NCBI GenBank assembly: GCA_014728085.1
Contig: WJMF01000153.1
Location: forward strand, 1 to 64,000
DNA from: Candidatus Zhuqueibacterota bacterium
GTDB lineage: Bacteria; Zhuqueibacterota; Zhuqueibacteria; Residuimicrobiales; Oceaniaggregativiventaceae
Reading direction: 5' to 3'
DNA length: 64,000 nucleotides
Shown here: piece by piece, positions 44,490 to 53,273 of the stretch
How the letters are laid out: every line of letters starts with the position of its first letter
Numbering within the stretch: the first letter of the stretch is position 1
Translations under genes and position numbers: made by a program
The notes under the pieces: model-generated
The model's database searches: none
The model's input: only the letters and a program-made list of their open reading frames with translations
What the model was told of the DNA's origin: nothing

Positions 44490-45739
44490 ACAAAATCAAT
44501 AATAGAGCCATAGTCTGGATCCATCAGGCGCTTGTAGGTGCGGATGGCAAAACCATCGCTCATAGCTGATATATAATCGCATATAGTTCTTGCAATCTGG
44601 CCCTTGTCTGATAGGCCGGAAAAAATTTTTTCGTAAACAGAGGGTAACAAAACGCGCCTCGTGGACGTTTTATCACAATAATTATCGAAATAAATAGTAA
44701 ACAGTTCCCGCAATATACGGTCTTCTTTATGTTCGAGTTGATAAATTTGCGGCGAGGTAAAAACGAGATCATAGGATAATTTTTTATACATTTTACATCG
44801 TTGCTGAATTTCCGGGTCTATGCAAAGTTTGTAGGAATAGCGGTTGCTCAGATCGCTCATAAAGTTTTGCCATTTTTCCAAATGGCAGGCACGGATAAAT
44901 TCACCGATTTGAAAGGCAAAAGCCCGGCTTACCCGATTTTCCCTGATAAAACGGGTGATATTGATCAGATGTTCACTCTGATCGCGGCTCAACGCCTGAT
45001 CTTGTCCCCATCGTTCGATATTTTCCAGTGTCAAAAAGCCGGCGCTGATTCCATCGACAATATCGTTTATGGAATAGGCAGTGTCATCCGCCCAATCCAT
45101 GATCTGGCATTCGATGCTGCGAAACGTGTCGCGGTCTTTGTCTTTGGGAAAAACCCTTCCGGAAAAAATAAAATCAAGATAAGCCTCTTGATCATCGTAT
45201 AAAAAATGATTGGAGGGGTTGACGAGGGCCGAAAATAACGATTTATATTTCATAATACCATCTAAAAAAGCTCGCGTTGGATTCATTCCCTTTCGGTTGA
45301 CGGTATCGCTGTAGATGATTTCGCTGATAATGCGCAAGGTTTGTGCGTTGCCTTCAAAACCGCCAAACGCGTTCATGAGGCCATGGAGACTCTTCTCGCC
45401 CGCATGCCCAAAAGGCGGATGCCCTAAATCATGTGAGAGACAGACCGCTTCAACGAGATCCGAGTCGACATAAAAATGGACACCGAGAAAGTCGCTCTCG
45501 TGCTGTAAATAATGGCAAATCGATCTGCCGATCTGGGCCACCTCGAGGGAATGGGTCAGCCGGGTTCGGTAAAAATCATATTCCCCCGAAATAAATACCT
45601 GCGTTTTCGCCTGCAGACGTCTAAAGGCCGAGGTGTAAAGAATCCTGTCCCGATCCTTCTGAAAAGGCGTACGAATTTCATCAAGCCGCTGACGTTCGAG
45701 GCATGCGAAATCAAAACCATTGTAAAAATCATTCATCAT
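44486..45739 (-). CDS. dgt: Deoxyguanosinetriphosphate triphosphohydrolase-like HD protein
   Basis: 417 aa from ATG 45739 (an in-frame TTG at 45742 is less likely). Hydrolyses dNTPs to the nucleoside and tripolyphosphate in the dGTPase family. The HD metal site is visible: 'RTRLTHSLEVAQIGRSI' (H), 'LSHDLGHPPFGHAGE' (HD and HxxxxGH), and 'DWADDTAYSINDIVDG' (about 216-231, distal Asp). The N-terminal 'DRILYTSAFRRLQAKTQVF' is typical of dGTPase type 1. The start codon touches the stop of the beta-barrel gene upstream (TGATG), so translation is coupled. Confidence 0.93.
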   Translation of the reverse strand: MMNDFYNGFDFACLERQRLDEIRTPFQKDRDRILYTSAFRRLQAKTQVFISGEYDFYRTRLTHSLEVAQIGRSICHYLQHESDFLGVHFYVDSDLVEAVCLSHDLGHPPFGHAGEKSLHGLMNAFGGFEGNAQTLRIISEIIYSDTVNRKGMNPTRAFLDGIMKYKSLFSALVNPSNHFLYDDQEAYLDFIFSGRVFPKDKDRDTFRSIECQIMDWADDTAYSINDIVDGISAGFLTLENIERWGQDQALSRDQSEHLINITRFIRENRVSRAFAFQIGEFIRACHLEKWQNFMSDLSNRYSYKLCIDPEIQQRCKMYKKLSYDLVFTSPQIYQLEHKEDRILRELFTIYFDNYCDKTSTRRVLLPSVYEKIFSGLSDKGQIARTICDYISAMSDGFAIRTYKRLMDPDYGSIIDFV

Positions 45740-46455
45740 CAAAACGCAAAAGAAACACCAACATTCACTTGAATTAAATCCGTTGTCGATTTATAGACCT
45801 GCCAGTTCACTCTATTATTCTCATCAACCCAGCGGGAGCCTTTTTTGAGATACTCCGCTTCATTTCCCCGAATATATTGGACACCGGCGTCAACAAAGAC
45901 GGCTGCAAGGGTTGTATTCTTCTTCTTATCCACCTCATGCCAGACACGGATCATAACGCCGCCGCCGGCACCATAACTGAACGCCATATCGGACTGATTG
46001 GTGGAACTGGCTATGCGGCTGTCGTTGTCGTTATCGATCCAGTCTTCACTCTCGATATCAGTGGTAGTGGAAAAATAATTAAATCCCAGTAAACCATCCA
46101 GATAGGGTCGAACAGAACCGACGGGAGATTGCACCCGCAACATCAGATGACCCAAAAGAATACTGTAATTGGTATTGACATCCACAGTCACATCCGGAAT
46201 CGTACTGCTAAACGCTTCTTTACGTGCTTCATGCCCATAAATTAAAAAACCGACCTGGCCACCTAACCAAAAGGGGGTTCGGGGCAGGTTATAGGCAAAA
46301 TGTCCCTTCATGCCGTAACCATTATTATCAATGTTGTCTCTGAAATCATTCTGCGGAACACCCACCGCAAAAGAAGCGCCGAATTGAAAACGGGGTTGCG
46401 CAAATGCCAGACTCGCAAAAAAAAGCAGGATGAAAACACAGGCATAGTTTTTCAT
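45739..46455 (-). CDS. Outer-membrane beta-barrel protein
   Basis: 238 aa. Signal peptide (1-19, 'FILLFFASLAFAQ'). The mature protein is built of alternating amphipathic strands, starts with 'FQFGASFAVGVPQ' and ends in 'NVGVSFAF' with terminal Phe, the signature recognised by the BAM complex. Similar to OmpA/OmpW-like or opacity-type eight-strand barrels of FCB bacteria; no periplasmic domain follows. GGAGAAA precedes the ATG, and a weak promoter lies upstream. It is followed by dgt with overlapping stop/start. Function unknown. Confidence 0.8.
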   Translation of the reverse strand: MKNYACVFILLFFASLAFAQPRFQFGASFAVGVPQNDFRDNIDNNGYGMKGHFAYNLPRTPFWLGGQVGFLIYGHEARKEAFSSTIPDVTVDVNTNYSILLGHLMLRVQSPVGSVRPYLDGLLGFNYFSTTTDIESEDWIDNDNDSRIASSTNQSDMAFSYGAGGGVMIRVWHEVDKKKNTTLAAVFVDAGVQYIRGNEAEYLKKGSRWVDENNRVNWQVYKSTTDLIQVNVGVSFAF

Positions 46456-46496
46456 TTGTCAGTTTCTCCTGTTGAAAGACATGCTGTTGAGGGTGC

Positions 46497-46525
46497 AAAA
46501 TAATCAAATATCGGCAAACTTGCAA
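46497..46525 (-). promoter_or_regulatory. Possible promoter for the beta-barrel/dgt pair
   Basis: On the minus strand TTGCAA (46525-46520), a 17-nt spacer and TATTTT (46502-46497), each matching consensus at four positions. It sits between the rubrerythrin stop codon and the beta-barrel ATG. Confidence 0.35.
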
Positions 46526-46533
46526 GTGCTGCC

Positions 46534-47007
46534 TTAGAGTTTCTCCAACAACTGATTCAACTGATTGACATGAGCTTCTTCTTCTTCAATGGTCAAATCG
46601 ACGTATTGAACCTCGCCTTTATCTATATGCCGGCGTAATTCTCGCAGTAATTTCAGGGTGGCATATTCGGTTTTTAACGCCAACTGTAGTGCATCGACAT
46701 CAGAAACATTTTTGGCGGTTTCTTCAGCATGGGCGGGATCATTAAAAATCCGGTTGCCTTTCAGGGCATCGATATAGGCATTAAATTCACCGGGATACTG
46801 CTCTTCCGATTCCCGGTGCTCAACACGGCCAAGAAGGTCTTGAAAACGCTTTTCATGCATTTTTTCCTGGCTGGCAATATCTTCTGCGGTTGATTTTACG
46901 AGCTTGTTCTTGCTTTTTTCCGCCAGAGCCGTATAGAAAGCAGCACCATTGCGTTCTTCTTCTACATTGATTTCAAGTATTTCGCTTGCGAGGAATAAAT
47001 TAGCCAT
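46534..47007 (-). CDS. Rubrerythrin/ferritin-like diiron protein
   Basis: 157 aa, cytosolic, four-helix bundle. Carboxylate ligand motifs: 'NVEEERNGAAFYTALAE' (Glu in helix 1), 'QEKMHEKRFQDLL' (ExxH in helix 2), 'LQLALKTEYATLKLLREL' (Glu in helix 3) and 'IEEEEAHVNQLNQLL' (ExxxxH in helix 4). Members reduce peroxide or store iron; there is no C-terminal rubredoxin domain, so this is an erythrin-only type. AAGGAG precedes ATG 47007. It is the last gene of the hyp series, 27 nt after hypE, suggesting protection of oxygen-sensitive hydrogenase assembly. Confidence 0.88.
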   Translation of the reverse strand: MANLFLASEILEINVEEERNGAAFYTALAEKSKNKLVKSTAEDIASQEKMHEKRFQDLLGRVEHRESEEQYPGEFNAYIDALKGNRIFNDPAHAEETAKNVSDVDALQLALKTEYATLKLLRELRRHIDKGEVQYVDLTIEEEEAHVNQLNQLLEKL

Positions 47008-47034
47008 TTTTTGACTCCTTTTTTTATGAATGCG

Positions 47035-48045
47035 TTAACATATACGCGGTAATAATTCACCGAGCGGCATATCAATCAGGCGGTTGCCCCCGATTCGGGT
47101 ATTTAAAACGACCTGGCCGTTACCGGCTCTTACAGTACCTATTCTTGCTGCATGCACACCCAAAGGCTGTGATCCAAGTATCTGTAAAAGCCGCCCACAA
47201 TCATCCGGGGCGACAAAAAACAACGCCTTGCCTTCATTGGCAATGGAGAAAGGATCCAATCCCAATAACTGGCAAACAGATTCAACTGTATCTGAAATCG
47301 GGATATGATCTTCGTCGATGTACATATCCACGCTCCGGAGCTGCGCTATCTCATTCAAAGTCGAAGCCAAACCTCCGCGCGTTGGATCCCTCATGGCATG
47401 GAGTTTTACATCTGCATCCAGCACCTTGCGAATCAAGGACGATAACGGATTTACATCCGATTCGATATCGGTTATCAGTCCAAAATCTTCCCTGGCCAGC
47501 AATACGGCCAGCCCATGGTCGCCGATATTACCGTTGATGATGATCTCGTCTCCGGGTTCGATATACTTTGCACCCAGTTTCAAATTTTCCGGCACCGAAC
47601 CGATACCGGCAGTATTGATGAACAGTTTGTCAGCCGATCCTCTGGAAACCACCTTTGTATCGCCGGCGACGATTTTTACGCCGCTCTGTTTCGACGTTTC
47701 AGCCATAGACCGGACGATATTGTCCAAAACAGATATTTCCAATCCTTCTTCCAAAATAAAACCAGCGGTAAGGTACAATGGTTTCGCTCCCCGAACCGCC
47801 AGGTCATTGATGGTACCGGAGACAGCGAGTTTACCAATATCCCCGCCGGGAAACTGCAACGGATCTACAACATAGGAATCGGTTGTAAAAGCAATATTTC
47901 CGTTCCACCCTTCTAAAACAGCACTGTCTTCGAGATCACTCAAATATGAATTGCGAAAGTGAGGAATAAAAACATTCTCCAGCAAATCATGACTTTGTTG
48001 CCCGCCACTACCATGGCTTTTTCTTATTTTGGTGTTATTTTTCAT
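47035..48045 (-). CDS. hypE: Hydrogenase maturation protein HypE
   Basis: 336 aa. HypE binds ATP and dehydrates the thiocarbamate on its C-terminal cysteine to thiocyanate, the source of the CN ligands of the [NiFe] site. The conserved C-terminus is present: '...LLPRIC' ends in the reactive Cys336. 'AFTTDSYVVDPLQFPGGDIG' and 'GDTKVVSRG' (ATP-binding PurM-like half) and 'MRDPTRGGLAST' are typical. N-terminal 'SHGSGGQ' is the family start. Follows hypD by 51 nt and precedes the rubrerythrin gene. Confidence 0.97.
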   Translation of the reverse strand: MKNNTKIRKSHGSGGQQSHDLLENVFIPHFRNSYLSDLEDSAVLEGWNGNIAFTTDSYVVDPLQFPGGDIGKLAVSGTINDLAVRGAKPLYLTAGFILEEGLEISVLDNIVRSMAETSKQSGVKIVAGDTKVVSRGSADKLFINTAGIGSVPENLKLGAKYIEPGDEIIINGNIGDHGLAVLLAREDFGLITDIESDVNPLSSLIRKVLDADVKLHAMRDPTRGGLASTLNEIAQLRSVDMYIDEDHIPISDTVESVCQLLGLDPFSIANEGKALFFVAPDDCGRLLQILGSQPLGVHAARIGTVRAGNGQVVLNTRIGGNRLIDMPLGELLPRIC

Positions 48046-48096
48046 GTAACCATTTAAACCGTTAAAATCGTTTTAAAATTCCATTCAGGATAGCCG

Positions 48097-49173
48097 TTAA
48101 GCACAAGATTTCACAACCTGATATTTAAAAAAAGCGGCACATGTACCTTCGCTCGATACCATACAAGCTCCGATGGGTGAGTCGGGCCGGCACTCTTTGG
48201 CAAACAAACCGCATTGCAGGGGTGTTTTTATACCCTTCAGAATATCTCCGCAAATACAACCGGAAGGGGTCGGGGATTTTTTCACTTTAACCGGAAATCG
48301 GTAAAGAGCATCAAAACGCCTGAACCCGGATTTGATTGCCAGGCCACTGGCAGGAATCATGCCCAAACCACGCCACTCTGAATCACACGGTTCAAAGACC
48401 CGATGCATTAGTGCCAGAGCTTTTGTATTTCCTATCGCTTTAACCACGCGGTCGTATTGTATCCCGGCAACACATTCGTTTCTCTTGATTTGCCGACAAA
48501 GCATCAAGACGGAAACAAGTATATCACCCGGATCAAAACCGGAAACCACACAGGCAATATTATGATGCTTGGCCAGCCATTCATAAGCCTGAATGCCAAT
48601 GATAGCACTGACATGCCCCGGACAGATCAAACCCTGAATTTGTATCTGACGGTCCGCGGCCAGGCGCTTCAATGCTTCCGGCATGGTTTTATGGGCACAA
48701 GCCACCGAAAAATTGGTTACCTTGTTTTCCCTGGCCATTTCAATGACAGCAGCAACAGCCGGAGCAGTGGTTTCGAATCCAACACCGATAAAAATATAAT
48801 GAAGATGCTTGTCTCTTATTGCCATTCTCAACGCATCAACCGGAGAGTAAACCACACGCACCTGATGTCCGTTCATTTTTTCACTCTCAAGGCTGGCTGA
48901 GCTTCCCGGAACCCGTATCAAGTCTCCAAAGGTGCAAATTACGGTATCATCCCGAGTGGCCAGCTGTAAAACCGCATCGATGAAATGAATCGGCGTCACG
49001 CATACAGGGCAGCCGGGACCGGAGACCAGTTGCAGATTCGATGGCAGCATTGACCGCAACCCGTACCGGTGTATAGCCATGGTATGGGTTCCGCATACCT
49101 CCATCAGGCGGATGGGCTCCTCTCCGCATTCGGTATGAATCTCATCTACAATTTTTTGAATTTCAGCCTTCAT
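48097..49173 (-). CDS. hypD: Hydrogenase maturation protein HypD
   Basis: 358 aa. HypD, with HypC, holds the Fe(CN)2CO intermediate on a [4Fe-4S]-containing scaffold. The family motifs are present: 'MEVCGTHTMAIHRYGLRSML' (Cys and His), 'SGPGCPVCVTP' (CxxC), 'GVGFETTAPAVAAVI', and a C-terminal Cys cluster ('PSGCICGDIL', 'PLQCGLFAKECRP'). Starts 8 nt after hypC. The usual length for the family is 350-375. Confidence 0.97.
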   Translation of the reverse strand: MKAEIQKIVDEIHTECGEEPIRLMEVCGTHTMAIHRYGLRSMLPSNLQLVSGPGCPVCVTPIHFIDAVLQLATRDDTVICTFGDLIRVPGSSASLESEKMNGHQVRVVYSPVDALRMAIRDKHLHYIFIGVGFETTAPAVAAVIEMARENKVTNFSVACAHKTMPEALKRLAADRQIQIQGLICPGHVSAIIGIQAYEWLAKHHNIACVVSGFDPGDILVSVLMLCRQIKRNECVAGIQYDRVVKAIGNTKALALMHRVFEPCDSEWRGLGMIPASGLAIKSGFRRFDALYRFPVKVKKSPTPSGCICGDILKGIKTPLQCGLFAKECRPDSPIGACMVSSEGTCAAFFKYQVVKSCA

Positions 49174-49181
49174 TTATTCGA

Positions 49182-49403
49182 TCACAAGGTAGAAATACCG
49201 TAATCCTTTCTCAATTTGATAGATTCCTGCGCTGCCGTGGCATCCATTTTCTCAATCGCAAATCCTGCATGCACAAGAACATAATCACCAACGCCTATAT
49301 TATCGATTAGATTAAGCTGGACTGTGCGTTTCACACCTTCCACTTGTGCAACAGCTTCATCACCGTCGATGGAGATGATTTTCATGGGGATTCCTAGACA
49401 CAT
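49182..49403 (-). CDS. hypC: Hydrogenase maturation chaperone HypC
   Basis: 73 aa, the normal size. It begins 'MCLGIPMKI', with the Cys2 that binds the Fe(CN)2CO unit and the large-subunit precursor. Family features 'EGVKRTVQLNLID' and 'VGDYVLVHAGFAIEKMD' follow. It shuttles between HypD and the hydrogenase large subunit. It starts 8 nt after hypF and is 8 nt before hypD. Confidence 0.97.
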   Translation of the reverse strand: MCLGIPMKIISIDGDEAVAQVEGVKRTVQLNLIDNIGVGDYVLVHAGFAIEKMDATAAQESIKLRKDYGISTL

Positions 49404-49411
49404 AAAGGCCT

Positions 49412-51742
49412 CTAATTATCAAGGTTCATCGCTGCGACCACAGCTTGCCCGAGCGATATGCCCCCGTCATTTGGAGGCACAATCCGATGGTTCAGGACGG
49501 TAAAACCATGTTGTCGCAGTTTTTGGTTAAACATTTTATTCAAATAATAATTTTGAAAACAACCACCACTCAGGACGACTTTGTTGATATGGTATTTTTC
49601 TCGCAATATTTCAGCCAGTTGAGTAAAAATCATGACCAGCGACCGGTGAAATCCGAAGGCTATTTCCGCCACGGGCTGTTTGTTCAACAGATGTTCAACA
49701 ATCGAATTCATGACATCCCGGGTCCTGACCCGGTAATCCCGGCCGCCATCATCAATACAAAAGGGAAGGGACAGTGAAGAAATTGATTTTTCCGACTCGA
49801 GAATATCCGGAAAAAAACGGTACATAGATTTTTCGAGATCTATTGCAGCCTGTCCTTCATAGTTATTGAATTTGCACACATTAAGCAACGCCGCAACAGC
49901 ATCGAACAATCGCCCCATGCTTGAAGTGGGGATGCAGTTGAATCCGGATTGTACCATGCGCCAGACCGCATTTATCTTCATTTCGTTCATCCCCAGAATC
50001 TGTGCCAGCATTGTTTCGTTGACCGGACCGTTTTCCTGGGCGGCAAAATGGGAAACCGCCATTCTCCAGGGCTCCTTTACGCCGCTATCCCCTCCCGGCA
50101 GGGGTGTATAATCGAGATGCGCGATGCGCTGAAAGCGGGAACAATCGGCCAGCAAAACTTCTCCTCCCCATATCGCTCCATCCGTACCAAATCCGGTTCC
50201 ATCAAAAGCAAAACCGATAACCCGTTCATCGGCCTGATTTTCCGCCAGACAAGAAGCGATGTGGGCATGATGATGCTGGACACCGAATGACTTTGGTTGT
50301 TTTCGCGCCCAGCGACTCGAAAAGTAGCCGGGATGCATATCATGTGCAATCACAAGAGGCTCTGTTTTCAGCATCTGTTTTGTCTGATGAATGGTTTCTC
50401 GAAAAAAAATCTGGCTGGAGACAGCATCCAGATCGCCGACATGTTGACTCGGATAGGCTTTATTTCCCTGTATCATACAGACTGTGTTTTTCAGGTCGGC
50501 ACCAACAGCAAGGATAGCAGGCCATTTTGCGGTCAGAGGAACAGCTTGAGGCACATACCCCCGGGCACGACGGATGTACAAGGGAGTTTTATCGATTAGG
50601 CGCACCACCGAATCATCACAGCGGCTTAGAATTTCTCTGTCATGTAATAAAATATAATCTGCAATCTTTCCCAGACGGTCGAGAGCCTGTTGATTATCAA
50701 TGACAATTGGCTCGTCAGACAAGTTTCCCGAGGTCATTACCAGGGCATCCAGGTGGCGCAGAAGCAAATGATGTAAAGGGGTATAGGGCAGCATAACGCC
50801 GCAAAAAAGATCCTGTGGCGAGACGGCATCTGCAAGAAAATCGTTTTGTTTCATTTTGACGATAAGAATGGGGCGTGCCTTGCTTTCGAGATAATTCTGT
50901 TCATCCTCACTGAGCACACAAAACTTGAGGATTGTATTTATATCTCGCAGCATTACTGCAAACGGCTTTTTCCAGCGATGCTTCCTCGTCCGCAATCTTT
51001 CCACCGCTTGCTGATTTTTAGCATCCACAACCAGTTGAAATCCACCAAGGGCGCGAATGGCCAAAATCTTACCTTCGTTCAACAAAGCAGCGATAACAGT
51101 CAACGAGTGATCGATATCTACTCTGTTGCCCCCGGCGTCGACGAGCTTGAGCCCCGGACCGCAAAGCGGACAGGCATTCGGCTGGGCATGGAATCGTCTG
51201 CTCAATGGATCATCATATTCCCGTTGGCACTGCGGACACATTTGGAAAGAGTTCATCGAAGTGTTGCAGCGATCATATGGTAACCGGGCGGTAATGGTAA
51301 AACGGGGCCCGCAATTTGTACAATTAATGAAAGGATAGAGATATCGTCTGTCAGAAGGTGTAAACAATTCCCGCAGGCAGTCCTCGCAAAGAGTAATATC
51401 CGGAGGAATATTGGGAGCAAAGGATTTCGTTAGGGCACTCTCGCGAATTATAAAATCCGTATAACCAAGCGGCTGTAGAGATTGAATGTCCAAACTCGAG
51501 ATATGAGCCACTGCCGGAAGTTCTTCGCGCAAAGCCAGGAGAAATTTTTCACTACCGCCGTTTTTACTTTCTATATCTATGATTACATCAGAGGAACGGT
51601 TGGCAATAAATCCACAGAGATTGTATCGCTTTGCCAGGCGGTAAACAAACGGACGAAAGCCGACACCCTGTACCGTGCCGGATATGATCAACCGTTTTCG
51701 TTCAATCGTTTCTCTCTTGCCGTTTTGAGGTAATTTATCCAC
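49412..51742 (-). CDS. hypF: Carbamoyltransferase HypF
   Basis: 776 aa. HypF uses carbamoyl phosphate and ATP to carbamoylate HypE. In order: acylphosphatase domain ('SGTVQGVGFRPFVYRLA', about 20-95), two zinc-finger-like motifs ('INCTNCGPRFTI', 'CPQCQREYDDP', about 110-200), YrdC/Sua5-like domain ('ALGGFQLVVDA', about 200-380), and the Kae1-like carbamoyltransferase domain ('VQHHHAHIASCLAEN', 'FDGTGFGTDG', 'VVLSGGCFQNYYLN'). The predicted start is a GTG at 51742, inside hypB (55-bp overlap), with GAAGG 9 nt upstream. A shorter reading would lose the acylphosphatase N-terminus, so the overlap is probably real. Confidence 0.95.
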   Translation of the reverse strand: MDKLPQNGKRETIERKRLIISGTVQGVGFRPFVYRLAKRYNLCGFIANRSSDVIIDIESKNGGSEKFLLALREELPAVAHISSLDIQSLQPLGYTDFIIRESALTKSFAPNIPPDITLCEDCLRELFTPSDRRYLYPFINCTNCGPRFTITARLPYDRCNTSMNSFQMCPQCQREYDDPLSRRFHAQPNACPLCGPGLKLVDAGGNRVDIDHSLTVIAALLNEGKILAIRALGGFQLVVDAKNQQAVERLRTRKHRWKKPFAVMLRDINTILKFCVLSEDEQNYLESKARPILIVKMKQNDFLADAVSPQDLFCGVMLPYTPLHHLLLRHLDALVMTSGNLSDEPIVIDNQQALDRLGKIADYILLHDREILSRCDDSVVRLIDKTPLYIRRARGYVPQAVPLTAKWPAILAVGADLKNTVCMIQGNKAYPSQHVGDLDAVSSQIFFRETIHQTKQMLKTEPLVIAHDMHPGYFSSRWARKQPKSFGVQHHHAHIASCLAENQADERVIGFAFDGTGFGTDGAIWGGEVLLADCSRFQRIAHLDYTPLPGGDSGVKEPWRMAVSHFAAQENGPVNETMLAQILGMNEMKINAVWRMVQSGFNCIPTSSMGRLFDAVAALLNVCKFNNYEGQAAIDLEKSMYRFFPDILESEKSISSLSLPFCIDDGGRDYRVRTRDVMNSIVEHLLNKQPVAEIAFGFHRSLVMIFTQLAEILREKYHINKVVLSGGCFQNYYLNKMFNQKLRQHGFTVLNHRIVPPNDGGISLGQAVVAAMNLDN

Positions 51743-52356
51743 TCTTCAATACCTTCTCCGGTAGCACATGAACAATTTATCCAAACAAGATCAGGATTTA
51801 ATGCATATGCCTCTCGTTTCGGTTTTTCAACATCAAACGACTGCAATGTCAAATAATCGATCTTGTTTAAAATTATACAATCGGCTTTCTGAAATGTTGC
51901 AGGATATTTTTCCACTTTCTCATCACCTTCCGGAATGCTAAAGACTACCGTGCGGATATGCTCACCCAATTTGAATCCGGTTGGACAGACAAGATTACCG
52001 ACATTTTCAATAAAAAGAATATCAATGGTTTTAAGATCAAAATCCTTCAAGGCCTTATTGACTTGTTGCGCCTCCAGATGACAGGCTCCCCCGGTCGTCA
52101 GTTGGGCACAGGGAATGCCATGCTGCTGTATGCGTTCGGCATCACGCGACGTAGCGAGATCTCCAACCAGAACAGCCGGGCGAAGATTTACATTCTTCAA
52201 AGCGGAAATTGTTTTTTCCAACAAGGTGGTTTTCCCTGCTCCCGGTGATCCCAGGATCCCAACCACAAAAACCCGTTCCCGGTTAAAAAGGTCTTGATTC
52301 TCCTCAGCCAGGTAATCATTTGACTTTAATATATTCTCATAAATCGGAACTTGCAA
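51688..52356 (-). CDS. hypB: Hydrogenase nickel-incorporation GTPase HypB
   Basis: 222 aa. SIMIBI-class GTPase that drives nickel delivery to the [NiFe] centre with HypA. P-loop 'GILGSPGAGKTTLLEKTI' near 32-49, 'VLVGDLATSRDA' (Walker-type Asp), 'GGACHLEA' with the switch/Ni-site Cys and His, 'IENVGNLVCP' and 'LNKIDYL' (NKxD). There is no N-terminal His-rich stretch. The start is TTG (52356), with GGAGGT 5 nt upstream, and overlaps hypA by 20 bp. Confidence 0.96.
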   Translation of the reverse strand: MQVPIYENILKSNDYLAEENQDLFNRERVFVVGILGSPGAGKTTLLEKTISALKNVNLRPAVLVGDLATSRDAERIQQHGIPCAQLTTGGACHLEAQQVNKALKDFDLKTIDILFIENVGNLVCPTGFKLGEHIRTVVFSIPEGDEKVEKYPATFQKADCIILNKIDYLTLQSFDVEKPKREAYALNPDLVWINCSCATGEGIEEWINYLKTAREKRLNENG

Positions 52357-52699
52357 TTTCTACCTCCATATTCTCCACCATTAGGTCATCATCTGGTTCG
52401 ACCTGAACATCCTTGCTGCCGCATTCCGGGCACTCGAATAAAAGTCTGTCACTGCTTTTGAACAAAGCGTTGCATTGTTTGCATTTGATTTGAAAAGGAC
52501 TGGTGACAACTTTTAACTCTGCCCCCTCAGCCATCGTCTCTTTTGAAACCACCTGAAATGCCGTGGATAGCAAATCCGCCTCAATGCCGGATAATCTGCC
52601 GATTCGAAGGGTAACAGAACGAATCCTCTGCGCTTTTGCCGCTTTTGCTTTTTCAACGAGGATCTTGAACAAACTCTGCATAATAGACATTTCGTGCAA
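52337..52699 (-). CDS. hypA: Hydrogenase nickel-insertion protein HypA
   Basis: 120 aa. HypA carries nickel through its N-terminal amine and His2, which are retained only if translation begins at the TTG at 52699, giving 'MHEMSIMQ' as in the family. GGAGAG lies 5 nt before it. The zinc finger follows ('KCKQCNALF' and 'FECPECGSKD', two CxxC pairs, about 74-97). The acidic C-terminus ('EPDDDLMVE') is slightly longer than usual. First gene of the hyp series, 12 nt after the GHKL ATPase gene. Confidence 0.96.
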   Translation of the reverse strand: MHEMSIMQSLFKILVEKAKAAKAQRIRSVTLRIGRLSGIEADLLSTAFQVVSKETMAEGAELKVVTSPFQIKCKQCNALFKSSDRLLFECPECGSKDVQVEPDDDLMVENMEVEIASSDL

Positions 52700-52711
52700 A
52701 CGTACTCTCCC

Positions 52712-53260
52712 TTAAATTTCCGATTGAATGCGTTTTAGCTCTTGCTGCAAGTATTCCTTAAGGGGACGACCGAGCTGATATTTTACACATTCGTTATCCT
52801 CCATGCGGGCAAAAATCCAGTAGGAATCAAATAATAAACGGGCAAAGTCCGTTTGGTGTAAATATGCCAGATGAATATCGGTTGAACAAATAGCGATATT
52901 GACGATGGTATCCTCAATATCTCCCATTGGAGCGCGGTTCACATGATTCATTACAAATCCTATATCCAGTTCGGTTCCTCTGCCCCGTATCGACTGTATA
53001 TTAAAGTGCCCGTTACACGAAATGGCAGCCTGCTTTAAAAGCGGAATTCCAAGCCCCACGGTTCTCTCCTTACGAGAGGTGGTAAAAGGATCGGAAATGG
53101 TTTCTAAAAGATCTTTGGGTATACCTTTACCGTTATCTCTCAACCGTATACGTAAATAATTTTCGCTCTTCCGTTCCTCTATCGATATAACAAGCCTGCT
53201 TGCTTGGGCTTCAATGGCATTCATAGCTATATCCAGGATATGAAGTGAAAGTTCACGCAT
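52712..53260 (-). CDS. GHKL/HATPase-domain protein (anti-sigma/kinase-like)
   Basis: 182 aa. Residues 1-110 form a HATPase_c domain: N box 'ILDIAMNAIEAQA', G1 'RLRDNGKGIPKDLL', F/G2 'TVGLGIPLLKQAA' and 'SIRGRGTELDI'. No phospho-accepting His (HisKA) is present, so it is not a complete kinase; it resembles ATPases found beside multisubunit [FeFe]-hydrogenase genes and anti-sigma factors. The C-terminal 70 residues ('IHLAYLHQTDFARLLFDSYW') are unrecognised. It lies between the REC-PAS kinase gene and hypA, with small gaps on both sides (13 and 12 nt). Confidence 0.75.
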   Translation of the reverse strand: MRELSLHILDIAMNAIEAQASRLVISIEERKSENYLRIRLRDNGKGIPKDLLETISDPFTTSRKERTVGLGIPLLKQAAISCNGHFNIQSIRGRGTELDIGFVMNHVNRAPMGDIEDTIVNIAICSTDIHLAYLHQTDFARLLFDSYWIFARMEDNECVKYQLGRPLKEYLQQELKRIQSEI

Positions 53261-53273
53261 GGCAGACTCTTGA

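Noticed and set aside
51688-51742. The hypB/hypF overlap as a possible frameshift
   Set aside because: Both proteins are full length and intact with family-typical ends, so overlapping genes explain the data better.
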